A DNA stretch of 64,000 bases from Lachnospiraceae bacterium (GTDB taxonomy: Bacteria > Bacillota > Clostridia > Lachnospirales > Lachnospiraceae), in assembly GCA_030523275.1 (NCBI GenBank), contig JAUNIX010000012.1:1-64000 (forward strand), written 5' to 3'. Position 1 is the first letter of the stretch. Each line of letters starts with the position of its first letter. The position numbers and the translations under genes were made by a program. Positions 17,475 to 26,086 of this stretch are shown here, one piece after another. Below the pieces are notes generated by a model. That model saw only the letters and a list, made by a program, of their open reading frames with translations, made no database searches and had not been told where the DNA came from.

Positions 17475-18158
17475 ATGAGAGGAACATTGCTTGGAATAGG
17501 GGTCGGTCCTGGTGATCCGGAACTTATGACAATAAAAGCTGTCAGAGCGATTGAACATGTTGATGTGTTGGCAATTCCAGTGTCAGCAGCAGAAGAAAAA
17601 AGCATTGCTTTTGAAATTGTACAAGAAGTTTGTGATATAAAAGATAAGGTCATATTACCAGTTGTTTTTTCGATGAGTCGTGTAAAGGAAGAACGCCTAC
17701 AGTCAAGAAAAAAAGCGGTAGAAAGAGTAAAAAAGGAATTAGAAGCAGGACGTACAGTCGCGATGATTGCACTTGGTGACATTGGTATTTATAGTACTTT
17801 TATGTATGTAAAAAAGGAATTGGAAACAGAATTTTTGATTAAAATGATACCGGGAATTCCATCTTTTTGTGCTGGTGCAAGCAAAGCCTTGATTTCTGTT
17901 GTAGAGGGCAGAGAAAGTTTTGTTGTGATGCCATCTTTTCAAGATAGTGAACAATTTGTACAGGCCTTACAGCAATATGACACGGTCATTGTCATGAAGG
18001 CGGGAAGAAAAATGAAAGAGATTTATGATTTGCTCTTAAAATGGAATCGATTGGACCAGACAACTGTGATTGCCAATTGTGGCATGCCATCAGAGTACAT
18101 AGGCAGCTTTGATGTAAACCGTGAATATGGTTATTTTACAACTTTAATTATCAAATAG
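17475..18158 (+). CDS. cbiL: Cobalt-precorrin-2 C20-methyltransferase
   Basis: About 227 residues, tetrapyrrole methylase: GTLLGIGVGPGDPELMTIKAVRAIEHVDVLAIPVS is the CbiL form of the motif; LGDIGIYSTFMYV and IPGIPSFCAGASKA follow. It carries out the first methylation of cobalt-factor II/precorrin-2. ATG at 17475 is chosen because CTGGAGG lies 7-13 bases upstream; the in-frame start at 17445 lies inside a repeat. It is separated from cbiJ-cbiA by 24 bases. Confidence 0.95.
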   Translation: MRGTLLGIGVGPGDPELMTIKAVRAIEHVDVLAIPVSAAEEKSIAFEIVQEVCDIKDKVILPVVFSMSRVKEERLQSRKKAVERVKKELEAGRTVAMIALGDIGIYSTFMYVKKELETEFLIKMIPGIPSFCAGASKALISVVEGRESFVVMPSFQDSEQFVQALQQYDTVIVMKAGRKMKEIYDLLLKWNRLDQTTVIANCGMPSEYIGSFDVNREYGYFTTLIIK

Positions 18159-18182
18159 AAACGGATTCGGAGTTAAGGAAAG

Positions 18183-20237
18183 ATGAAAACAGGATATATT
18201 GCTGTAATCGCAGGTACGACAGAATCAAGAAACATCATTGAACAATTACAAAAACAGGAAAAGGAAATCGCTGCATTTGTTGCCACAACGCTTGGTAGAG
18301 AAATGTTGGCAGATTATCCAATCGAGATTATAGAGGGACGTAAAAACAAAGAACAGTTTTTACGTTTTTTTCAGTCATTTCGACCATCGAAGGTATATGA
18401 TGCCAGTCATCCGTTTGCCGATATTGTGACAAAAAATGTCAAAGAAGTCTGTGAAAGATTAGAAATTCCTTATGAGCGGGTGGCTAGACAGCAGATAGAG
18501 TATGATTATGAGCGTATTTTATATGTGAATGATACAAAAGAAGCCATTGCGGAATTAAAAAATGTAAAAGGTCCGATATTGTTGACAACAGGTGTGAAAA
18601 CAGCTAGAGAATATTTACAGGGATTGCCGGAAAAAGAGATTTTTATCCGTGTTTTACAGCGCGGGACTTCGGTTGAAACGTGTTTGCAGTCTGGTTATGA
18701 TAAAAATCATGTATTTGGTGAAGAACCTCCGTTTACGATTAAGGACAATGAACGTTTGATCCGAAATACGAAAGCGGCTGTTTTGGTAACAAAAGACAGT
18801 GGGGGGCAAGGGGGTGTCCCAGAAAAAGTGGAAGCTGCGAAACGAAAGCAAATTCCAGTGATTATGATTCGAAGGCCGGGACAGCAGACATTTCCGAGGG
18901 TATTGATTACGGCTGCTGGAAGTGGTTCAGGAAAAACGACGATAACTTTGGGGCTTATGCAAGCGTTAAAGGAACGTGGACTTCAGGTTCAGGGATATAA
19001 ATGTGGTCCGGATTATATTGATCCGATGTATCATACCAGATTGACAGGACGACCATCAATCAATGTTGACCCTTTTTTTCATAAAGGACAGATGGCTGAA
19101 CTTGTATCTAATTATGCAAAAGAGGCAGATATTGGTATATTAGAGGGCGTGATGGGTTTTTATGACGGGCAAAGAAGTACGACAACAGCCAGTACATTTG
19201 AAGTCGCACAAGAAACAAAAACACCAGTGATACTCGTTCTATCTGCAAAAGGAATGGCGAATACCGTCATTCCGATGATTCAGGGAATTTTGCAGTACCG
19301 GGAAAATACGATTAAAGGTGTGATTTTAAATCAGTGCAGCAAAGGATATTACATGCAGATTAAGCCAAAGATAGAAGAAGAATGTCGTATTAAGGTTGTT
19401 GGATATTTGCCAGAAAACAAAGAACTGCGACTTTCGAGTAGGCATTTGGGGCTTTGTATGGCAAATGAAGTACAAAACTGGAAACATTATTTGCAAATTT
19501 TAGGGCAGCAGATGCAGGAAACGATAGATCTCGATACAATCATCAAAATGGCGAAACAGGCACCTGCATTAAATGCTTCGTCTCCAGTAGTGAGGAAGCA
19601 ATACCCAATTTCGATTGCGGTAGCGCGGGATGAGGCGTTTTGCTTTTATTATGAAGATAATCTGCAAATGTTGGAGAAAAGAGGTGTGACTTTAAAGCCA
19701 TTTTCCCCTCTTAGTGATCAACATTTGCCAGAAGATATTCAGGCAATCTATCTTGGAGGTGGCTATCCAGAGCTGTTTGCCGGTTTACTGGAAAATAATC
19801 AGAGTATGCGAGCGGAAATAAGAAATTGGTGTCAGATGGGCAAGCCGATTATCGCAGAATGTGGTGGTTATATGTATCTCGGTGAGAGTTTAGAGGATAA
19901 AAATGGATGCGAATATCGGATGTGTCAGGCATTTTCGCATAAGACAAAAATGAGCGATCGACTCAATATGCATTTTGGTTATATAACGATTAAGGCAAAA
20001 ACAGCAAAAAACTGTTTGTTCCAAGAACCGATGAAAGCACATGAGTTTCACTATTCGAAAGAATTTGGGGATGATTTTTCTTGTATTGTGGATAAATCTC
20101 CAACAAGAAGCTGGGAAAGTGGATATGTGAACCAATCGCAATATGCTGCCTACCCACATTTATCATTTCGTGGGAACGAGGCATTTCTAGAACGATTTTT
20201 AAAAAGGGCGAAGGAGGAACTTTCATGGAACGATTAG
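18183..20237 (+). CDS. CbiJ-CbiA fusion: cobalt-precorrin-6A reductase and cobyrinate a,c-diamide synthase
   Basis: 684 residues. Positions 1-236 are CbiJ (IAVIAGTTESRNIIEQL, VYDASHPFADIVTKNVKEVC, VTKDSGGQGGVPEKVEAA). Positions 238-684 are CbiA: P-loop AAGSGSGKTT (244-253), GYKCGPDYIDPMYH, GVMGFYDG, then a class I glutamine amidotransferase with nucleophile C560 in IIAECGGYMYL and a C-terminal catalytic His region (HEFHYS). The two steps are not adjacent in the pathway (CbiE/T and CbiC act between), so the fusion is not simple channelling. It overlaps cbiB by 13 bases. Confidence 0.93.
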   Translation: MKTGYIAVIAGTTESRNIIEQLQKQEKEIAAFVATTLGREMLADYPIEIIEGRKNKEQFLRFFQSFRPSKVYDASHPFADIVTKNVKEVCERLEIPYERVARQQIEYDYERILYVNDTKEAIAELKNVKGPILLTTGVKTAREYLQGLPEKEIFIRVLQRGTSVETCLQSGYDKNHVFGEEPPFTIKDNERLIRNTKAAVLVTKDSGGQGGVPEKVEAAKRKQIPVIMIRRPGQQTFPRVLITAAGSGSGKTTITLGLMQALKERGLQVQGYKCGPDYIDPMYHTRLTGRPSINVDPFFHKGQMAELVSNYAKEADIGILEGVMGFYDGQRSTTTASTFEVAQETKTPVILVLSAKGMANTVIPMIQGILQYRENTIKGVILNQCSKGYYMQIKPKIEEECRIKVVGYLPENKELRLSSRHLGLCMANEVQNWKHYLQILGQQMQETIDLDTIIKMAKQAPALNASSPVVRKQYPISIAVARDEAFCFYYEDNLQMLEKRGVTLKPFSPLSDQHLPEDIQAIYLGGGYPELFAGLLENNQSMRAEIRNWCQMGKPIIAECGGYMYLGESLEDKNGCEYRMCQAFSHKTKMSDRLNMHFGYITIKAKTAKNCLFQEPMKAHEFHYSKEFGDDFSCIVDKSPTRSWESGYVNQSQYAAYPHLSFRGNEAFLERFLKRAKEELSWND

Positions 20238-21202
20238 CATTGATTGCGATGGCGATTCTATTAGATTTCCTGTTTGGTGATCCATATTGGATGTACCATC
20301 CGGTGCAATTAATCGGAAAAGCCATTTCTTCGTTGAAACAGTTTTTATTGAGATTTTGCAGTCGGGAACATGGAATTCAAAAAAGAAAAGAGATTGTCGC
20401 TGGAGGCATATTGGCCTTTGTGATCGTGGTTGGAACCTATTTTGTAACGGCAGGCATTTTATTATTTGCAGGGAAAATTCATCCGCTGTTAGCTGTCATC
20501 ATAGAACTTTTTTGGATGTATCAGATTTTGGCTGCGAAGTGCTTAAAAACAGAAAGTGACAAAGTGTATCGTGATTTAAAAGCGGGAGATTTAGCGAAAG
20601 CCAGAATATCGATTTCTTATTTGGTTGGACGTGATACTAAGGCGTTGTCAGAAGAAGAAGTCGCAAAAGCCTGTGTGGAAACGGTAGCGGAAAATACGAC
20701 GGATGGCGTGATTGCTCCGCTTTGTTATTTATTTTTAGGCGGGGCTCCACTTGCGATGGCGTATAAAGCGGTGAATACTTTGGATTCCATGGTTGGATAT
20801 CGCAATGAAGAATTTGAATATGTTGGAAAAATATCTGCAAAATTGGATGATGTTGTTAATTATATTCCAGCAAGAATTGCTGCTTTTACGATGTTGGGAT
20901 CTAGTTTTCTTCTGCGCTATCATAGCGGACAGGCGTGGAAGACATATAAGCGTGATCGCAGAGCACATTTAAGTCCCAACTGTGCGCAAACAGAAGCCAT
21001 TGCGGCAGGAGCATTGGGAATTGAACTTGGTGGAACCCATGACTATTTTGGAAAACCGGTTGTCAAACCGACAATCGGTGAGGCTTTGACCATTTGTGAT
21101 GCAGAGAAAATTCGAGATGCGCAAAAGCTGATGTTTGGCTGTCTTGGCGTTTGTTTTTTGATTTTTACGGTAATCTATCTATTATGTTACTATTTACATT
21201 AG
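20225..21202 (+). CDS. cbiB: Adenosylcobinamide-phosphate synthase
   Basis: A 325-residue membrane protein that attaches aminopropanol phosphate to adenosylcobyric acid. Family motifs: ILLDFLFGDPYWMYHPVQLIGK near the N-terminus, CVETVAENTTDGVIAPLCYLFLGGAPLAMAYKAVNTLDSMVGY, KLDDVVNYIPARI, HLSPNCAQTEAIAAGALGIELGG. Several hydrophobic helices. It starts inside the end of the cbiJ-cbiA fusion and is followed 10 bases later by cobD, which makes its aminopropanol-phosphate substrate. Confidence 0.96.
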   Translation: MERLALIAMAILLDFLFGDPYWMYHPVQLIGKAISSLKQFLLRFCSREHGIQKRKEIVAGGILAFVIVVGTYFVTAGILLFAGKIHPLLAVIIELFWMYQILAAKCLKTESDKVYRDLKAGDLAKARISISYLVGRDTKALSEEEVAKACVETVAENTTDGVIAPLCYLFLGGAPLAMAYKAVNTLDSMVGYRNEEFEYVGKISAKLDDVVNYIPARIAAFTMLGSSFLLRYHSGQAWKTYKRDRRAHLSPNCAQTEAIAAGALGIELGGTHDYFGKPVVKPTIGEALTICDAEKIRDAQKLMFGCLGVCFLIFTVIYLLCYYLH

Positions 21203-21212
21203 GAGAGTATCT

Positions 21213-22265
21213 ATGAGAAAACATGGCGGATATATCTATCATGAAGATAAAATGATTGTAGATTTTTCGGCGAATATTCATCCATATGGTATGCCGGAAG
21301 AAATTTATCAGGCGATGAAAGCGGCTTTAGAGGAATCGATTCACTATCCTGATCCTGATTGTGTGAGGTTAAAAAAATTGCTTGCAATTAAACATAATGT
21401 TTCATCACAGCAGGTGATTTGTGGGAATGGAGCTGCAGATTTGATTTTTCGTCTGGCATTGATTTTAAATGCGAAGAATATCCTTTTACCAGTGCCAACT
21501 TTTGTGGAATATGAGGAGGCATTTTCGACTCCTGTGTTTGAGAAATCAAAGATAATGGAATATCCGTTGAATGTGGAGACATTACTGATTGAAGAAGATA
21601 TTTTAGAATATATGAATCCAGAGATTGATGTGTTAATTTTATGCAATCCGAATAATCCGACTGGAAGGCTGATTAATCCGTCTTTGCTCGTTCGAATGTT
21701 AGAGAAAGCAAAAAGACAAAATATTGTTGTCCTCTTAGATGAATGTTTTCTTGATTTTGTAATTGATGGAAAAGAGCAATCAATGATTCCTCGGATTAGA
21801 AAATACCCAAACATGTTTATTTTGAAATCTTTTACGAAAATGTTTGGCATTCCCGGAATCCGCCTTGGTTATGGAATTTCTGCTAATTTAGATTTATTAA
21901 AAAAGATGGAGGCGGTGGCACAAAGTTGGAATGTCAGTCACATTGCTCAGGTTGCTGGAATTACCGCCTGTCAGATGGAAGGCTATGAGGAGCAGACCGC
22001 AAAAGAAATTGCGAAGCTTCGAACATGGATGTGGGAGGAATTAAAGAAGTTGCCACTTAGAGTCTGGGAAGGAAATGCCAATTATTTGTTTTTTCAGGCT
22101 CCAGGTTGTTATGACTTGCATGAACGATGCTTATCAAATGGAATTTGTCTCCGTCATTGTGATAATTATCGTGGATTAGGAGCAGATTATTATCGCGTAG
22201 CGGTCAAAAAACAGGAAGAAAATGAAATGCTGATGCAGATTTTGCAGAGATGTTTGAACGAATAA
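21213..22265 (+). CDS. cobD: L-threonine-O-3-phosphate decarboxylase
   Basis: A 350-residue fold-type I PLP enzyme of the HisC-like group: MRKHGGYIYHEDKMIVDFSANIHPYGMP (the N-terminal HGG and D-F-S-x-N-x-N/H-P region), CGNGAADLIFRLAL, CNPNNPTGRLI, LLDECFLDFV and the PLP lysine in FILKSFTKMFGIPGIRLGY. It produces (R)-1-amino-2-propanol phosphate for CbiB. Context (between cbiB and cbiP) separates it from histidinol-phosphate aminotransferases. GGAGAG lies upstream. Confidence 0.93.
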   Translation: MRKHGGYIYHEDKMIVDFSANIHPYGMPEEIYQAMKAALEESIHYPDPDCVRLKKLLAIKHNVSSQQVICGNGAADLIFRLALILNAKNILLPVPTFVEYEEAFSTPVFEKSKIMEYPLNVETLLIEEDILEYMNPEIDVLILCNPNNPTGRLINPSLLVRMLEKAKRQNIVVLLDECFLDFVIDGKEQSMIPRIRKYPNMFILKSFTKMFGIPGIRLGYGISANLDLLKKMEAVAQSWNVSHIAQVAGITACQMEGYEEQTAKEIAKLRTWMWEELKKLPLRVWEGNANYLFFQAPGCYDLHERCLSNGICLRHCDNYRGLGADYYRVAVKKQEENEMLMQILQRCLNE

Positions 22266-22283
22266 AGTTGTGAAGGAGTTTGT

Positions 22284-24296
22284 ATGAAAAGATTAAAACC
22301 ATTGATGATACAGGGAACAATGTCAAATTCGGGGAAAACGTTTGTTGTGGCTGGTTTATGCCGTATTTTTGCCAAAGATGGTTATACCTGTGCACCATTT
22401 AAATCTCAAAATATGGCATTAAATTCCTATATTACAAAAGATGGATGGGAAATTGGCCGTGCACAGGCGATGCAGGCAGAGGCGGCGATGATCGAACCGA
22501 TGGTCGAGATGAATCCGATTTTGTTAAAACCGAATAGTGATATGGGTTCACAGGTAATCGTAAATGGAGAAGTTCTGGGCAATTATCCGGCAGCTGAATA
22601 TTATAAAAAGAAACCAGAGCTAAAACCAGCGATTATGCAAGCATTTCATAAACTGGAAGAACAATTCGATGCAATCATCATAGAGGGAGCTGGTAGTCCT
22701 GCAGAAATCAATTTAAAAGAAAATGATATTGTCAATATGGGTATGGCAAAGATGGCAGATGCCGATGTCTTTTTGGTTGCTGATATTGACCGTGGAGGTG
22801 TATTTGCCTCTGTTTATGGCACAATTATGCTTTTAGAACCAGAAGAAAGAAAACGAATCAAAGGAATTATCATCAATAAATTTCGCGGTGATGTTGAAAT
22901 CCTAAAGCCAGGACTTGATATGATTCGGGAACTTACCGGAATTTCTGTGATCGGAGTCATTCCTTATGCTCAGATTGATATCGATGACGAGGACAGTTTA
23001 TCAGAAAATCTGGGGAAAAGAGAAGTTGGGAATGGAATTGATATCGCAGTCATTCGTCTGCCTCATATATCGAATTTTACAGATTTTGGTGCATTGGATA
23101 TGATGGAGGAAGTTTCGCTTCGTTATGTGACGAAGAAGTCAGAACTTGGAAGTCCCGATGTCATTCTTTTGCCAGGAACAAAAAATACAATGTATGATTT
23201 ACGATGGTTGCGGGAGTCTGGCTTGGAGGCGGCTATTTGGCGATTAAAAGAGAAATGCAGAATCATTGGTATTTGTGGTGGATTTCAAATGCTCGGAGAA
23301 CTTTTAGAAGACCCATATCATGTAGAACATGGGGGGACGATGAAGGGGCTTGGCTTACTGCCATTAAAAACAACGTTTGTGGAGCAAAAGACGAGGACGA
23401 GAAAAAAAGCCAGTTTGATTGCAAATTCAGAAATTCATGTCGATGGATATGAAATTCATATGGGAATTACCACTGCAGTTGATGATGCGGTGCACCCAGT
23501 GCTCTTATTTGAGGATGGAACGATGGATGGATTTCGTTCTCAGGATGGACGTATCTGGGGCAGCTATTTACATGGTATCTTTGATGATGACTCTTTTCGT
23601 CAGGCTTTTATTTCACAATTGATGAAGGAAAAAGGAATTTCTGGTGAAGTAAACGTGATTCCTCATCAGGAATATAAAAAGCAGCAGTACGATAAATTAG
23701 AACAATTGTTACGAGATCATTTGGACATCGATGCAATCTACCATATGTTATCCGAACATGCAGAGCCGATACAAAAAGAAAAAGGTTGTATTCATTTGTA
23801 TCATGGAGATGGGAAAGGCAAAACAACAGCAGCGATGGGATTGGCTATCCGGGCGGCGGGAGCTGGAAAGTCCGTTCTTATTTATCAGTTCTTGAAAAAT
23901 AACGACTCGAGTGAAAGAAAGATTCTCTCGATGACACCGAATATTACTTGTATCAAGGGCCCTGAGAAGATGAAATTCACAAGCCGTATGACAGAAAAGG
24001 AAAAACAGGAGCAATTAAAACAAAATGATATAATATTAAGCGAAATCTTAAAACAATCTGAGGATTATGATATGTTAATCTTAGATGAGGCGTTATATGC
24101 AATTGATCTTAATCAATTGACAGAAGGACCGCTACTTCGCTATTTAGAAAAACGACCACAATCGCAGGAAGTAATTTTGACTGGTCGTAATCCATCGCAG
24201 GAAATGATAGAGATAGCAGATTATTGTTCTCATATCCAGAAGCAAAAACATCCGTTTGATGTGGGTGTGAAAAGTCGAATTGGGATTGAACATTAA
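22284..24296 (+). CDS. CbiP-CobA fusion: cobyric acid synthase and corrinoid adenosyltransferase
   Basis: 670 residues. Positions 1 to about 490 are CbiP: MIQGTMSNSGKTFVVAGLCRIF, FKSQNMALNSY, GSPAEINLKENDIVNMGMAKMADADVFLVADIDRGGVFAS, amidotransferase nucleophile C331 in GICGGFQML, and GSYLHGIFDD. Positions about 500-670 are a CobA/BtuR-type ATP:corrinoid adenosyltransferase with P-loop GDGKGKTT (508-515), RAAGAGKSVLIYQFLKN, DMLILDEALYAI and EVILTGRNP. The CobA substrate precedes the CbiP step, so the fusion links two successive reactions. Last gene of the cobalamin run. Confidence 0.94.
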   Translation: MKRLKPLMIQGTMSNSGKTFVVAGLCRIFAKDGYTCAPFKSQNMALNSYITKDGWEIGRAQAMQAEAAMIEPMVEMNPILLKPNSDMGSQVIVNGEVLGNYPAAEYYKKKPELKPAIMQAFHKLEEQFDAIIIEGAGSPAEINLKENDIVNMGMAKMADADVFLVADIDRGGVFASVYGTIMLLEPEERKRIKGIIINKFRGDVEILKPGLDMIRELTGISVIGVIPYAQIDIDDEDSLSENLGKREVGNGIDIAVIRLPHISNFTDFGALDMMEEVSLRYVTKKSELGSPDVILLPGTKNTMYDLRWLRESGLEAAIWRLKEKCRIIGICGGFQMLGELLEDPYHVEHGGTMKGLGLLPLKTTFVEQKTRTRKKASLIANSEIHVDGYEIHMGITTAVDDAVHPVLLFEDGTMDGFRSQDGRIWGSYLHGIFDDDSFRQAFISQLMKEKGISGEVNVIPHQEYKKQQYDKLEQLLRDHLDIDAIYHMLSEHAEPIQKEKGCIHLYHGDGKGKTTAAMGLAIRAAGAGKSVLIYQFLKNNDSSERKILSMTPNITCIKGPEKMKFTSRMTEKEKQEQLKQNDIILSEILKQSEDYDMLILDEALYAIDLNQLTEGPLLRYLEKRPQSQEVILTGRNPSQEMIEIADYCSHIQKQKHPFDVGVKSRIGIEH

Positions 24297-24314
24297 TCGG
24301 ATTGATTGTTGTAT

Positions 24315-24343
24315 TTGAAATAATACAATCTTTCCTATATAAT
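24315..24343 (+). promoter_or_regulatory. Promoter for the pyruvate-kinase-like/Nudix operon
   Basis: TTGAAA (24315-24320), 17 bases, TATAAT (24338-24343), 40 bases before the ATG. It separates the two genes that follow from the cobalamin run. Confidence 0.7.
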
Positions 24344-24383
24344 AAGAGCAGAGACTGATAACAATGTCCAAAGGGGGATTAAC

Positions 24384-25394
24384 ATGGTATATTATGGAAC
24401 ACTGGGACCTGCCTGTGCAGATATGAATCGATTAAGAAGGATGTTTCGTCAGGGAATGTCAGGAATTCGCCTGAATTTGTCACATAAAAGTTTGGAAACA
24501 AGTCAGGACTGGATTTTAAAATATCAGGCAGCAGCATCACAAGAAGGAATTTTAAGACCGGAATTATTAATTGATCTTCAAGGACCAGAATTACGAATTG
24601 GAAGAATGAATCTTGACCTTGAGTGGCAAGACAGACAGGAAGTATATTTAGATGCACTTCCTTTACCAAATATGATTCTACCATATTTGATCGAGGGACA
24701 AGAGATATTAATTGATGATGGTAAGATTTTATTAAAAGTGATCGAACATGCAAGTGATGAACCGGGAGATATAAAATGTAAAGTGATTCGTGGTGGAAGG
24801 GTCATTCAACGAAAAAGTATTGCTTTACCAGGATTAACCATTCCGGTGCCAACATTGACAGAGGCTGACAAAGAAAATCTGAAAGTTGCCAAGGAATATG
24901 GAGTAACCGGTGTTATGTTACCATTTGTTCGCAATCGGAAAGATCTGCAAAATTTAAGAGCAGAATTACATAAAAATGGTGCAGATGACATTCGTATTTT
25001 TGCAAAATTGGAAAACTTACAGGGAGTAGAAATTTTACCTGAGTTATTGGAAGAAGCAGATGAGATTGTGATTGCCCGTGGTGATCTTGGAAATGCGGTT
25101 GATTTATGGAAGCTTCCTGTACTACAAAAAGAAATTGCCAGAGAATGTCGCAAAGCTGGAAAACCTTTTATGGTCGTTACCCAGATGTTAGCCTCAATGG
25201 AAACGAGAGCAGTTCCCACAAGAGCTGAGGTATGTGACATCTTTAATGCTGTTTTAGATGGGGCAGCTTCCGTTATGTTGACGGGAGAAACAGCAGTTGG
25301 ACGTTATCCGGTGGAAGCGATGGCTTATTTAATTAAGACTTCAGAAGAGGCATTGTTATATCAGAGCGGAAAGGAAGATACAATATGGGATTAA
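24384..25394 (+). CDS. Short pyruvate-kinase-like protein lacking the C-terminal allosteric domain
   Basis: 336 residues against about 470-580 for normal pyruvate kinase. It covers the catalytic A domain and the B domain: GTLGPAC, GIRLNLSHKS (R, N, S, H conserved), IFAKLENLQGVEIL (catalytic Lys), EIVIARGDLG, VTQMLASM, FNAVLDGAASVMLTGETAVGRYPVEAM. It then stops, so the effector-binding C domain is missing. The usual DTKGPEIR is DLQGPELR, so residues of the potassium/phosphate region differ. Either a minimal pyruvate kinase or a related enzyme with another substrate. A ribosome binding site AAAGGGGGA is present. It overlaps the Nudix gene by 10 bases. Confidence 0.8.
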   Translation: MVYYGTLGPACADMNRLRRMFRQGMSGIRLNLSHKSLETSQDWILKYQAAASQEGILRPELLIDLQGPELRIGRMNLDLEWQDRQEVYLDALPLPNMILPYLIEGQEILIDDGKILLKVIEHASDEPGDIKCKVIRGGRVIQRKSIALPGLTIPVPTLTEADKENLKVAKEYGVTGVMLPFVRNRKDLQNLRAELHKNGADDIRIFAKLENLQGVEILPELLEEADEIVIARGDLGNAVDLWKLPVLQKEIARECRKAGKPFMVVTQMLASMETRAVPTRAEVCDIFNAVLDGAASVMLTGETAVGRYPVEAMAYLIKTSEEALLYQSGKEDTIWD

Positions 25395-26002
25395 TTCGTA
25401 AGATTACACAAGAGACCAAATATAAATTTTTAAACTTTTTTACCTTTGATGTGACACATAAAAGTGGTAGAGATTCCAAATATTTTGTGGCTTCCCGTGC
25501 GAAATCACAGGATCAGTTAAAGGCTGTGACCCACGAGAATACAGCAGATGGTGTGATTATTTATAGTGTGTATGGAGAGAAAAGAGATAAAGTCGTATTG
25601 ATTCGTCAGTATCGTTATCCGATTGATGGTTATATTTACGAATTTCCGGCTGGACTTGTAGAAGAAGGAGAAGATTTTAAAGAAGCGGGTATCCGTGAGT
25701 TAAAAGAAGAGACAGGATTAGAGCTCCAGGCAATCGATGTACCAGATATGTATAGTAAACCATTTTTTACGACGATTGGCATGACGGATGAGTCCTGCGG
25801 AACGGTTTACGGATATGCATCTGGTGAGCCGAATATAGATGGTCAGGAAGATTCTGAGGAAATCCAGATTGTGCTTGCAGATAAGGATGAAGTTAGAAGA
25901 ATTTTAAAAGAAGAAAATGTGGCAATTATGTGTGCGTATCAGTTGATGCATTTCTTAGAATCAGAAGAAGGTAATCCATTTTATTTTCTTGGCGAAAAAT
26001 AG
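25385..26002 (+). CDS. Nudix hydrolase, ADP-ribose pyrophosphatase type
   Basis: 205 residues. The Nudix box is intact: GLVEEGEDFKEAGIRELKEETGL matches Gx5Ex7REUxEExGU exactly, and the preceding IRQYRYPIDGYIYEFPAG is the ADP-ribose-pyrophosphatase (NudF-like) signature. It would hydrolyse ADP-ribose or a similar sugar nucleotide to AMP and sugar phosphate. It starts inside the end of the pyruvate-kinase-like gene, implying coupled translation, and ends before a strong terminator. Confidence 0.88.
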   Translation: MGLIRKITQETKYKFLNFFTFDVTHKSGRDSKYFVASRAKSQDQLKAVTHENTADGVIIYSVYGEKRDKVVLIRQYRYPIDGYIYEFPAGLVEEGEDFKEAGIRELKEETGLELQAIDVPDMYSKPFFTTIGMTDESCGTVYGYASGEPNIDGQEDSEEIQIVLADKDEVRRILKEENVAIMCAYQLMHFLESEEGNPFYFLGEK

Positions 26003-26013
26003 AATAAAAAATA

Positions 26014-26040
26014 TACAGGCGGGAAATATTCCCGCCTGTA
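26014..26040. terminator. Perfect 12-base-pair terminator between convergent genes
   Basis: TACAGGCGGGAA / TTCCCGCCTGTA with a 3-base loop, A-rich on the left and T-rich on the right, so it can serve the Nudix gene (plus) and the AIM24 gene (minus). Confidence 0.85.
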
Positions 26041-26047
26041 CTTTGTT

Positions 26048-26070
26048 TCATAAGAAATTGCGTTGCATTT
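26048..26070 (+). repeat. Degenerate half copy of the hairpin repeat
   Basis: TTTCATAAGAAATTGCGTTGC resembles the left arm and loop of the hairpin at 61932 (TTTCATAGGAAATTACGTTG); the right arm has decayed to ATTTTTG and there is no GC-rich tail. Confidence 0.4.
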
Positions 26071-26086
26071 TTGTTCCTATATTACT

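Noticed and set aside
24297..24337. Terminator at the end of the B12 run
   Set aside because: GATTGT/ACAATC pairing is short and interrupted and the T-run is only three bases; too weak to call.
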